Source of the DNA: Verpa conica | Taxonomy: Eukaryota > Ascomycota > Pezizomycetes > Pezizales > Morchellaceae | Direction of reading: 5' to 3' | NCBI GenBank assembly: GCA_033030425.1 | Contig: JAUFSD010000002.1 | Location: 620,001 to 684,000, forward strand | Length of the DNA: 64,000 nt | Shown: positions 53,881 to 64,000 of the stretch, in pieces | Numbering within the stretch: position 1 is the first letter of the stretch | How the letters are laid out: every line of letters starts with the position of its first letter | The notes under the pieces: model-generated | Told to the model about the DNA's origin: nothing | The model's input: only the letters and a program-made list of their open reading frames with translations | The model's database searches: none | Made by a program: the position numbers and the translations under genes

Positions 53881-54033
53881 ATGTCGGGCTGTGCTCATGG
53901 ATCCTTCGTCAAGGCACAGGGTGGTGCAAACAGATGCGATATCTGTAAGAAGGTCGGCGACATTTTTGTCTGGAGGTGTGCCGCGTGCGCGCTCTGTATC
54001 TGCGAACAGTGCAAAAAACTCGGTGGATTTTAA
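53881..54033 (+). CDS. Small cysteine-rich protein, 50 residues, probable zinc-binding domain
   Basis: ATG to TAA of 51 codons, too short for usual gene finders. It begins MSGCAHGSF and carries spaced cysteines at positions 4, 19, 22, 33, 36, 39, 41 and 44 plus His 6 (CDIC, WRCAAC, CICEQC). The CxxC pairs, and the aromatic residue just before the third, are typical of cytoplasmic zinc ribbons or RING-like knuckles. Absence of a signal peptide argues against a secreted effector. It has its own TATA box and a long A/C-rich leader. Similar WRC..C...C..C miniproteins exist in filamentous fungi without known function. A frame continuing in another phase (to 54172) is not supported. Confidence 0.65.
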   Translation: MSGCAHGSFVKAQGGANRCDICKKVGDIFVWRCAACALCICEQCKKLGGF

Positions 54034-57000
54034 ATCCTATTACTATCTCTATAAACAGACTTTGATAAGGCAAAATTATGGCCAGCCACCACCGGTAGAT
54101 CGGGTTTTATGTAGGACCAAGGTCCCCAGGATCGTTCTCTTAGGTGGGAATTTAGTGTGTCGTTTTTATTAAAGTTTTATCCTCTGATATCTATACAAGA
54201 TGGGGCAGAGTTTTCCTTTACCGGGTTAGTAGTATGGTAGGCACTGTACGGGGCAAAGAGCTTATTTCTTACCCCCCTGAAGTCTAGTCTCGATCTCTTG
54301 TTTCCTAATAAATGCATAGTTATTTGTCACTTTATACTAGTTTTTAAGGGTTATTATGTGCAGGCAGTACTAGGTATCCATGAAATATGCTTTTTTTTCT
54401 ACTTGGGACCTTAATTATGCCTGATATTCCTCTTTGTAGAAACAACTGTAAGTGCACGTATCTCATTCTCGCCGATGAGTTGTCAATAGAGGTCTTGGCT
54501 AAGATAATGCACATGGAATGGATAATAGTGAGCGGTGAGAATCGCATTATAATATATTATCTAGGCATAGCCTAGTGCAAATCTTGATGCAAAGTCTTTT
54601 ACTCCACTAAAATTGTTTCAGGCACTTAAAAAGTACATACGACTTCGATCTTATATAACCACCCGGGTATAAAATCTCATTTCCCTAGAGTTACCTATCT
54701 TTACTTACTCAACCGTACATATATATAATATTATATAAGGAGACTTCTTGTCGGCCCTATTAATCATACAGTAAAATAATAAACCCGCGTGTCGTAGAAG
54801 ACTTCAAGTATGGTTATATATGGTTGTGGAGATCACAAAATTTGATTATTAAGCCTAGGTACTTTCTGTGTTAAAATATGTTATGGTTATATAATTATAA
54901 GCAAGGTCAAGTATGGGTTACGAACTCATGTAGGAACAATAGTTCAACTAGACTGAGCCCCTTGAAGGTAGGTACAAGCCCACAATAAATGCGTCTGTAA
55001 CGGATAAGCACTCGGAGGATATTATGATGTAGATCAGGATTTGCTGGGACCCCACTTATCATTCGATATAAGATGATCGCCGATGCATAATTAACCTAAA
55101 AATTAAAGTTTCCTTTCGTAGTTTAGGGGAAACTTATCTGATTAATTATATTTGTAGACCTTATATAAAGTACCTCTAATTCACTAAATCCAGCACCCTG
55201 CACTTGAGTCAAAACTAATTTATTGAGACAGGTGCTTGGATATTAATGATAGTGGCTTACCTCTCTAGTGGCCTAGTCACTTTGCCACCTAATTAAATTA
55301 ACTAGTGCTAGTTAGGAGTGTTTGACCTAAGTACAAGGTGCTGGAATCTAGCGTTTTTGTACTGTAATTTACCACCGGTGGTAAAAACACTTCTGACCAA
55401 TTTATGCTTCCATAGGGTTACGGAAAGCGATGTGTCATTCAGCCATACCACGTATGATTTTTTTTAAAAAAAACATAGCACCTAGAACTAACGTAGGTTT
55501 CGATAATAAATTTTGTCTATTCTCTGCTGGAACGAAAGACCTGGTGTTGGCTTGTGGAAATCAGACGTATCAAAGTAATTAAGGGCCCGGTAGCCATGAA
55601 AATCGATCTTGACCATAAAGCACTAGTATTGGTTTCCCCCCTTATTAATTACACGAGCCCGTAGGCTGAGGTAAACTACATGTAGTATTGGTGGTCATAA
55701 GAAAGCTTAGATTTTACTCCCCAAAATAAAAACCTTCATATTCTAAAGCAACCCCTGAAAATTCATGGACTCCTGTTTATGTCCTACGGTGGAGTGAGTT
55801 ATAGTCACTTTCTATAGCTATAACATACGTACGTAGGTACGTATTGGGTTAGGGTTTGTTGGACTAGGGGCAGGGAATCGAAACCCCCTGAATAATAAAT
55901 AATTTTATCAGCATCACTACTTTCGTGAGTAATAGAGTGCCCAGCCAGTACTAGCAATACTACAGTAAGACATGGGAAGAGGGTCATCAGAAAGCTCTTT
56001 GTTAGTATCATTAAAAAACAGGGGGATATCTAAGTGATGAAATCATAGGCTTTTATAACAAATTTAGCATAGAATTTTACCGACAGCCTTAGCCTAAACG
56101 AAATGATCGAATCATTTACTCAAATATATATTCATGGCCTCCATGAATGACACCTATCCCATACGGAGGCTGGATTTTACAATATGGACCCGACTATATC
56201 ACTTAACCTTCCTACTACCGACTAAACTATAAGTGCACCAAATATGAGCGCTCTAGGTCACTACTATATTGAGCTACGGGTGGAGGGGGGTCGTACTTCA
56301 GATAGAAAATTATACGGGGTTTATGAGGCATCCTTGCAGCGTCATATAAAACCCCAGGGCAAAAGACACTTGATCAGATATAAACTTTGCTGGTTCTTTC
56401 CCTAAGGTTTCAACTTAGGAGTTTCTAAGACTTTCTACTCAGGCGTTTATTAAATACTCGTAGGGAGGTTGCAACCTTAGGCAACACTCAAAATTATGTG
56501 TGTGGGAGGTAGTAGCAACAAAACAACATGAGAAGACAGCAAACACAAACACAATAAATATAGATTTATCACAGTAGTTCTAGGTACTATACATAGCTTA
56601 TGCCTGGCTTTTTGTATGATTTTGGCTTTTTTATAAAAGAATTTTTGTGAGTTTTGGTGCTGTATCTCTTCTCACTACGAGTATTTAGTAAATGCCTGAG
56701 TAAAACACAAAAAAACCCTCACTACGGTTTCAAATGGAAAAGGAAAAATACGGAATGTATAGAGTAGAAATTCTACTAGGTGACGTGTTTCAGAAACTAT
56801 TTTCTAATTTGTATAAATCGCCATCATGCCCCCTTTGTATAATCAATAGATAAAAGAGAAGGGTAAGGAGTCGTATATAATACCACAAATGAAAATTAAA
56901 TCAGGACAAAGAACCGGAACCGTAGCCCAAAATGTATACGCGGTAAATGGTAGGAAGAACTGGGGGAGGGTGCAGGTAAGAGATTTTTTCTACTAAAGAT

Positions 57001-57144
57001 TGGTAAACCGCGCGAAATTAAATATCAAAATGGTGATTATCCATCTACCGGTAGTTATCCAGGGGTGTTGCACTTTACATATCTGCTAATATACTAGTTT
57101 AGTCCTTGGGGCAATCCAACCACACACCTACTTCGTACAAACAG
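54034..57144. other. AT-rich intergenic stretch
   Basis: 3.1 kb. It includes the 3' flank of the Cys-rich gene and the 3' flank of the STIMATE-like gene. Small frames at 54344-54575 and 55805-56011 have no supporting features. One TACATGTA at 55677. Confidence 0.45.
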
Positions 57145-58769
57145 TTACCTGCCTCCTCTTTCTAAATCTTCATCTTTCCCTACCAAAGTTGTCTCATCGT
57201 CATCGCTCCCTCTTCGCCCACCGAACCCTCTTACAATACTCTCTTCCTCCCCATAACCGGGCGTGCTAGGTCCCCTGCTCCCTGGAAGAAGCATCATAGA
57301 GCTATTCCTACTCTTGCTACTCTCTGGCACATTGCTTCTTTTCCTGCTCCCTAAACTCCGTCTGCCGCTTCTTAGTGCGTTATATGAGCTCGAAGGGGAA
57401 GTAGATCGCGGCGTCCCTAAGCCATCCTGGAGTGTAGAACCGTCAGTATCTGGGTTGTATTCTTCCAATACTGGTGTCACGAGCTTTTTATCGGTTCCGC
57501 GGGAACGGCGGGAGGATGGTCTTAGAAGGCTTCGGGAATCCGTATTGGCTTCCTCGTCATCTGAATTGAAGATATCGCCCGCGCTATCAAAAGATCGGCG
57601 ATTGTTTGATAGAGAGGAGCCTGCCCTCCCAGAAATTGGTGTAGTATCTTGGATAGCTGAACTAGACGGATCGATTTTCTTCTTGATGTAGGAATCGATA
57701 ATGTAGTACTGGAGCGCGTTCATGACTAAAGGAAAAAACTAATAAGGCGATATTAGCACTAAGATTAATCATGTTCTTAACTATGGTCCGGAGATCATAT
57801 ACTTACAAACATTACGAAAAACACTTGAAGTCTCTTATCACCCTCAGTCCAGGCAAGTAGCCAGTCTCCGACATGACCTAACCATGGGCAAAGAGCGAAT
57901 ATAACCCATACAACGAACTTCATCCCCATCAACCCCATAAAGTAAATGATAGCTTGTTTAATCCAGTAAGACCATTTGGGTGGTTCACCATAATCACCAG
58001 AAGATATTCCTGTCTTGAAAAATGAAAAAGGTGAGAAAGCTAAGACAGTGTGTAGCATGCGGAGTATGAATATCAGGATTGCAATGCCGATAGTAGTCTA
58101 TAATTCATGAATGAGTAATATGTTACTCAGTTAAGCAGAATGATGGGACAAACATCAATAGCTAAATTCAGTAAATAAAAGCTACATGGGTTAGGGTGGT
58201 AGGTTGGGTCATCTTCAGGTAGACTACCAAAGTCTCGGCGGTGTGGGGGTGGACCAAAACCTGGAGGGGGAGGGGGGATTCTAGCGGGTGAAGGCTCTGT
58301 GCCGAATGTACCTGAAGAGAGCATGGAAAGAACAATATTCGCTATGTGGACCAAGACTGATCCAACAACCTGTTTTGAAACGTCGAACCACCTGCGCGCC
58401 GGCACAAGGCCATACATCAGCAACTACCATGATATGATATAAATAGGCCTAACCAACCATATCTTTAGCGGCCGCTGTGGGGATTCTCGAGATCGTTTCC
58501 ACACAAGTGATAGAAGGGCTAGGCCACCGAGAGCTGCTTGGATAAACAAAGCTATATTTCGAAGAGTAGCGTTCAGGTCAGCACATCTACTTTACCTCAA
58601 CTAGCTTACCGTCTTTCCCGCCACCATTCAAACAAGAAAACAACACGTGCATAAAGAGCCTAGGGAGAGCATAGAACGAACCGAATGGGCCTAACAGCTC
58701 GCATCTATTGCTACCATCATCTCCTCCGTCATCTTGTATCATCGTTATGATGGTAGTGGTTGTGTTCAT
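57145..58769 (-). CDS. STIMATE/TMEM110-like multi-pass membrane protein
   Basis: Five exons: 58769-58682, 58551-58458, 58391-58154, 58097-57807 and 57738-57145, giving 434 residues. Spliced sequence reads CELLGPF|ALFIQAALGGLALLSLVWKR, then KIW|WFDVSKQVVGSVLVHIANIVLS, YLLNLAID|TTIGIAILIFILRML and FVMF|FFPLVMNALQYYIIDSYIKK. This is the order of animal STIMATE, an ER protein that helps STIM-Orai calcium entry, and of the fungal relatives annotated as vacuolar membrane proteins. I infer four to five helices. The C-terminal 170 residues are Ser/Arg-rich and disordered, with clusters of possible phosphosites. Fungi lack STIM and Orai, so the role here is open; ER-plasma membrane contact or vacuolar function is a guess. 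Confidence 0.82.
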
Positions 58770-60516
58770 AGCTGGCTTAAGTTAACACCAGCTTGAACGG
58801 CTCCCCAAGTGAGGATGAGATGAGATGGGTGAAAGTAAGCCAAAAACCAAGAAATGAGCAAAAGGAAATATCGAAAAGGAAAGAAGACAAGAAGGACTTG
58901 AAAGAGTACAAAAAACTAGATGGCGATGGTTGTTTGAAGCTGGAAACGGAAGCAGTTCTGGGGGGTTAAGGACCAGCGTCAGGGAAGCGCCAGATAATGG
59001 GAGACGGTCACACAGGAGGAGAGCATGGCCCGGTTGTTCCCCCAACCAAGAGGTATCACCGGTCTTGGCAAAACCCGTAGCCAGTGCAGTCTGTGGCACC
59101 CAGAGGGAGCCACCACTCAGACATCGCGCACAGCCCACACATCCGCACCTACACAACTTTAGATAAGTATAAGCCTCTAGGAAGAGCCTCAAACTCCGCC
59201 TCTAAGGGAGCGTGTATTTAGATCTAGAGCCGGTATTTACAGTAAAGACAAAGGAATTTTATATGTACCTTACCTAGAAACTGCCCAGCCATAAACGGCA
59301 GAATCCATACGTCGCACCCACCTGCAGCTTTATCTACTCGTAAAGCGCTGACGTTTTTGGAACGGGCTGATATTGCATACCATACAAAATCATAGACTTG
59401 GCACATTTTTGTATGGTATGCAATAGCAGTCCATTCCACAAACGTCAGCGATTTACGAGTAGAGTACTCCTTAACCTGCAGCTCCGATCGCAATAGTTTC
59501 ACGCCGGCTACATGTTACATATATACTTACAGCGAAATTAATTACCCAGATCGAGTGTAACAGCCATGAGCCTCAGCATTCATACTTTCCTACAACTCTA
59601 GCGCAACATCAAGGCATTTCTGGCAGAGCAGAGAAGAAATTCGTTCTAAGGCTTATAAGTATACTTTTATTGAAGAGTTCCTGAGTTTCTAGGTAACACT
59701 TCTCATTTCATTGTGGTTGGTTCAAGGTGCAATCCAGGTAGTTAATTTCGCCCTAAGTACCGTATTTTCTCGGCGATACCGAACACGACTGTGGGATGAA
59801 AGAAATTCTGAGATTGGTTGAATACAGATTGAGGCTCAGTTATGGCCAGTAAAGCATACGCCAAGCTCAACTCAAACAGGCTTTGGCCACTAGTAATATT
59901 CTAGGCTCTCAGCTCTGTCCTTTATTGCCGAGATAATACGGTATATTGTCCCTTAAATCTATCGAACCGAACTTTGTGCTATAATTCGTCATACATAAAT
60001 ATTTCCGGTCTGAGATAGAAATCTCCGTGTATCCAATAGAATCCTTCAAGGCAGCTCTCATCTAAGTCAACTCTCAGAGTTACATGTACTACTGTATTTA
60101 TTTACCCGTTACTCTTGAGGTTAATATGCGTATTTACGCAATTATCAGCACAAAAAAATAAAAAATAAAACAGTTTTACTCTGTATCAGCTAGTACAGAT
60201 GTATCTTTCTTGTCTTAGTGTTAGGAATTTCTATGCCTCCCAACTGTTCCAGCGCTTGTTAACGTACATATACCCCGCCCGCAGCAGGTCGAATCTCGTG
60301 AATAAATACGGTATACTCTACTGTGTGTAGGGCTTATCGTAGGGGACGGGAATCTAGTCTTGGCTGTTTCCAAGAACCTGGGAATCATCTGACAGGGAGG
60401 GTAATTGCTCTCAGGTTACCCTACTGGGAGCCAGCTCTTCGGAGTCTAGGCAAACGTTTGTTCCTCGCGCCAACTTACTTGCCCTGCTGTCTTAAAGATA
60501 TCAAATACCTCATAAA
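58770..60516. other. Region between STIMATE-like gene and YSH1
   Basis: A GC-richer part (58780-59200) borders the STIMATE-like promoter; its frame at 58782-59192 is unsupported. A foldback hairpin lies at 59334-59462. TACATGTA at 60081 is 436 bp upstream of the YSH1 ATG. Confidence 0.45.
59320..59483. repeat. Foldback inverted repeat with 56-bp arms
   Basis: Arms 59334-59389 and 59407-59462 are inverted copies, 51 of 56 positions matching, with a 17-base loop. A perfect direct repeat ACCTGCAGCT stands on both sides (59320-59329 and 59474-59483). Most mismatches keep G-U pairing in one transcript orientation. It could be a foldback transposon or MITE, or encode a hairpin RNA. The frame at 59224-59502 is an artefact that reads through it. 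Confidence 0.8.
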
Positions 60517-63500
60517 ATGGCCACAAAAAGGAAACTTGAACCCACTGTTGAAGAGGAAATAATAGTATGCTCCCTCACTCCTGCCCAAAGAGAATGATAT
60601 CATCTCTAACTAACCAATCCCTTTCACTAGGATGAGTCGGACTTCCTTAACTTCCTGTGTCTCGGGGGAGGTAATGAAGTTGGTCGTTCTTGCCACATTC
60701 TCCAGTACAAGGGAAAGACCGTTATGCTCGATGCTGGTGTCCATCCTGCCTACGAAGGCCTTGCAGCTCTCCCTTTCTATGATGAGTTTGATTTGAGTAC
60801 TGTTGATGTGCTGTTGATTAGCCATTTCCATCTAGACCATGCAGCAAGCTTGCCGTATGTCATGACAAAAACGAACTTCCGGGGACGCGTTTTTATGACC
60901 CACCCCACAAAGGCAATTTATAAATGGTTGATCCAGGACAGTGTTAGGGTTAGGTATGTGTCAAAGTTCCTCCACACTTGTGGAAATATTGGCTAACAAA
61001 AAATATCAAAGTAATGTCCACAATACACCGGAAACACTTTACACTGAAGCCGACCATCTTTCATCATATTCTCGCATTGAAGCAATTGATTACCACACAA
61101 CGCTTACTCATGCTGGTATATCGATAACACCTTACCATGCAGGCCATGTACTCGGGGGTGCAATGTTCTTCATCGAGATTGCTGGCCTCAAGATCATGTT
61201 CACTGGCGATTATTCCCGCGAAGATGATCGACATTTAGTATCTGCTGAGGTTCCACGCGAAAGACCTGACCTGCTCATTTGTGAATCAACATACGGCACA
61301 GCTACACACATGCCTAGGCTTGAAAAGGAAGCTAGGCTCATGAAAATGACGACAGACATCTTGACTCGTGGTGGCAGGGTCCTCATGCCTGTTTTTGCTC
61401 TCGGAAGAGCACAGGAGTTGTTGTTGATCTTAGACGAATACTGGGAGAAACACCCACAGTTCCAGACTTACCCCATCTACTATGCGTCCAACCTGGCTAG
61501 AAAGTGTATGGATGTATACAGAACATATATCAACACAATGAACGACAGAATCAAGAAGGCCATGTTTGAAGGGGAGGGTAGGAACCCTTGGGACTTTAGA
61601 TGGGTCAGATCTTTGAAGGCAATAGATAGGTTTGAGGATGTGGGCGGCTGTGTCATGTTGGCAAGTCCCGGAATGATGCAGGTAAAAGCCCTTCTGACCC
61701 CTCGCCAGAGATTATATTTCCTTCTGTTGTCGCACACTCTTTGGGCGTTTCCTCGACATGTTGGACTTCAGTATCTATATTTCTCAAACTTCTATATTTC
61801 ATGTGTGGTTGAAGGCGTTTGGAGGATAAAAGCAGAGCGCTGCCAATCTCGTGGCTCAACGCTTCGTGCCAGCAATGGCACAACTGTACTGCTACAATTA
61901 TGTGCTATAGGGACTATATTTTCCTCTCGCTTTGATATTCATGATGTTGTTAAAATAAATATACGCCTTTTCAATCATCATTACCATCCTCACATTGCCT
62001 ATAGCACATGTATATCCGAGTGCTTTCACCCTCCACGTACCTCGAAGACCTTACTAACATCTTTCCCTCGCCAACTATAGAACGGCGTATCCCGCGAGCT
62101 TCTCGAAAGATGGTGTCCTGACCCCAGAAATGGTCTCATTGTCACCGGTTACAGTGTCGAGGGCACCATGGCCAAACAGATAATGAACGAGCCCACCGAA
62201 ATCCCTGCAATCATGACCGCAAACCGTGGCGGTGGAAACCGAAGAGGAGATGGAGACGGTGGCCAAGTTATGATTCCCCGACGCTGCAGTGTCGAAGAGC
62301 TCTCATTCGCTGCACACGTGGACTACGGCCAGAACTCTGGGTTTATAGAAGAGGTTGGAGCTAAAGTAGTGATTCTGGTCCATGGAGAACATAACAACAT
62401 GGGACGTCTCAAGTCTGCATTACTCAGTAAGAATTCAGATAAAAAAGATAAGGATAAAGTCAAGATTTATAGTCCAAAGAATTGTGAGGAGTTGAGGATT
62501 CCATTCAAGGGGGATAAAGTTGCAAAGGTGAGGATGCCCAAGGCATTACATTAAACCTTTCTAAAAATTAGAGGAGCTCATTATAATCATCTCCAGGTTG
62601 TTGGAAAACTCGCACAAAAACCACCAACAGCATCTACGGCAATACAGCTCCAAAAAGAGCAACTTCTCACAGGTGTCCTTGTTCAAAATGACTTTAAACT
62701 CTCACTTATGGCTCCTGATGACCTGCGTGAGTATGCAGGGCTCACAACTACTGTCGTCACGTGTCGTCAAAAGGTTCCCATGACTGTAGCTGGTGTCGGC
62801 CTGGTGAGATGGAGTCTTGAGGGTATGTTTGGTGCTGTTGTGAATATTGAGGACGAGGATGAAGAAGAAGAAGGGGAAAGCGAGAAGAATGTTTTGGAAA
62901 AAGATGAGGATGAGGACATGTATAGTAGTGAGAAGTCCATGACTGGGAGGGCTTTCAAGGTTATGGATTGCGTTACGGTTAGGTGCATGAAGGGATATGT
63001 CGAGCTGGAGTGGGTTGGTAACGTACTGAACGATGGGATTGCCGATGCCGTATTAGCGGTACTTATGACTTTGGAGAGTAGTCCAGCTGCGGTTAAATGT
63101 GAGCATCACCTCTATCTAATTTTATTCGTTCAGATATCTGAGCACCACTAATACCCAACCACAGACTCCTCAAAATCTAACCACCACCATCATCATGCCG
63201 AACCACCGAAAGAAATCTCTCCCCACGCACATATCACTCCTAGCCAACGCCTAGAGCGAATCCTCATGTTCCTCGAGGCCCAGTTCGGGGATTGTGTCAC
63301 TCCTCTTCAACCTGGTTCGCGTCCCGATAATACACCGAAGGAAATCACTGAAGACGAGGACATGGACCTGGAAAAATTGAATCAGATTGTGCCTGGTGTA
63401 CAGATTAAGATCGATAATTTAGTTGCGAATGTCTGGTTCGAGACATTACTCATCGAGTGTAAGAACGAAAGCTTGAGAATGAGGATCAAAACAGTTGTGG

Positions 63501-63556
63501 AGCGAGCTGTGGAGACAGTTGCACCTTTTGTAGATCTAGTCGGAGCAGGTTTCTAG
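60517..63556 (+). CDS. YSH1: mRNA 3'-end processing endonuclease Ysh1/CPSF73
   Basis: Zinc-dependent nuclease of the cleavage and polyadenylation factor, which cuts pre-mRNA before poly(A) addition. Six exons: 60517-60564, 60631-60953, 61012-61681, 62081-62527, 62597-63098 and 63165-63556, giving 793 residues. The metallo-beta-lactamase core has ISHFHLDH (His 81, His 83, Asp 85, His 86), [24 protein letters not shown] and CESTYG. The beta-CASP part has [16 protein letters not shown] and the C-terminal His motifs ([23 protein letters not shown]). Splices restore [13 protein letters not shown] and [13 protein letters not shown]. The C-terminal region contains an acidic insert ([12 protein letters not shown]) and ends in the dimerisation-type domain seen in Ysh1. 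The third intron is 399 bp, far longer than the others. Confidence 0.95.
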
Positions 63557-64000
63557 GAGGGAAAGTACCAATTTAAGAAATATGATCATTTCCTTTAAAC
63601 TTCTCCTTTGTGTTTTTAGCATTTTTGGAACTATTTACTTTTTCTACCTTACTGATTTTGGAAGCCTACGTATACGTGTAGTACATGACATCGTTTATTA
63701 ATTGAATCAAATGTTTTCATTTTGTCTTAGTGGTTTTTTCTTCTTTCTTTTCCCAAGCTTGCAACAAAAAATAAACCTATATATTAATTTTTATTAGTTC
63801 TCGTAAATTGAGACGAATACTCTAGCCTCTGGACTCTATGTATTTATGATTAATTCGTAAGTCGAGACACAGTAAGTTGAATCGAGTAATATCTAGTACC
63901 AGGTAAGAACGAAAATCTGTTGTAGTTCAGGACCTGGAAGGAGGGTAATTTCTCAAGGGGTCGAGGTCCCTAGGTGTTGATAGGGAGAAATTTCTTCTGG
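63557..64000. other. YSH1 3' flank
   Basis: AT-rich with T-rich tracts. No further gene begins before the window edge. Confidence 0.4.

Noticed and set aside
58782..59192. 136-codon frame upstream of the STIMATE-like gene
   Set aside because: Biased composition and no homology; likely promoter or leader of the neighbouring gene.
59224..59502. 92-codon frame on the minus strand
   Set aside because: It passes through both arms of the hairpin, so openness is a by-product of the inverted repeat.
1..64000. CRISPR arrays, bacterial-type operons or phage modules
   Set aside because: No regularly spaced repeats; intron-rich fungal genes on both strands exclude a prokaryotic origin.

Overview
The window looks like nuclear DNA of a filamentous ascomycete (Pezizomycotina). 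The genes are split by short GT-AG introns, usually 50-90 bp, often with a CTAAC-like branch site. The proteins match fungal families (Grh1, Sua5, Pmr1, Ysh1, Rad21, an HDEL-type protein disulfide isomerase). The mobile elements are fungal LINE, LTR and hAT types. I cannot name the species. All exon boundaries below were derived by hand from splice sites, reading frame and family conservation.

Region 1 (1-13.9 kb) is a repeat-rich block. Two 5.7-kb non-LTR retrotransposons (LINEs with gag-like ORF1 and endonuclease-RT-RNase H ORF2) lie head to tail on the minus strand. They are separated and flanked by three copies of the same 10-bp target sequence. They sit between a TATA promoter (11.76 kb) and the start of an ORF that runs off the left edge (217 to 1), so they appear to have split a transcription unit. 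Upstream of the promoter are rearranged LTR-like repeats and a tRNA-like fragment.

Region 2 (15-24.6 kb) holds uracil-DNA glycosylase, a GRASP/Grh1 protein, protein disulfide isomerase and trimethylguanosine synthase on the minus strand, then a cysteine-rich single-pass membrane protein on the plus strand.

Region 3 (24.6-37.9 kb) is AT-rich and gene-poor. It has a small basic protein, a conserved fungal protein of unknown function, an F-box protein and a non-autonomous hAT-like element with perfect 8-bp target duplications.

Region 4 (38-64 kb) carries SUA5 (tRNA t6A synthesis), RAD21 (cohesin) divergent from PMR1 (Golgi Ca/Mn pump), APN1 (AP endonuclease), a 50-residue cysteine-rich protein, a STIMATE/TMEM110-like membrane protein and YSH1 (CPSF73 mRNA 3'-end endonuclease). 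There is no operon logic. Shared themes are base-excision repair (UNG and APN1), the secretory pathway and calcium handling (PDI, Grh1, Pmr1, STIMATE-like) and RNA processing (TGS1, YSH1, SUA5). I found no wholly new multi-gene system. The most notable points are the tandem LINEs and their apparent non-AUG ORF1 start and 3' RNA structures, the enrichment of the palindrome TACATGTA only in the right part of the window, the hAT-like element, and a foldback hairpin near 59.4 kb.
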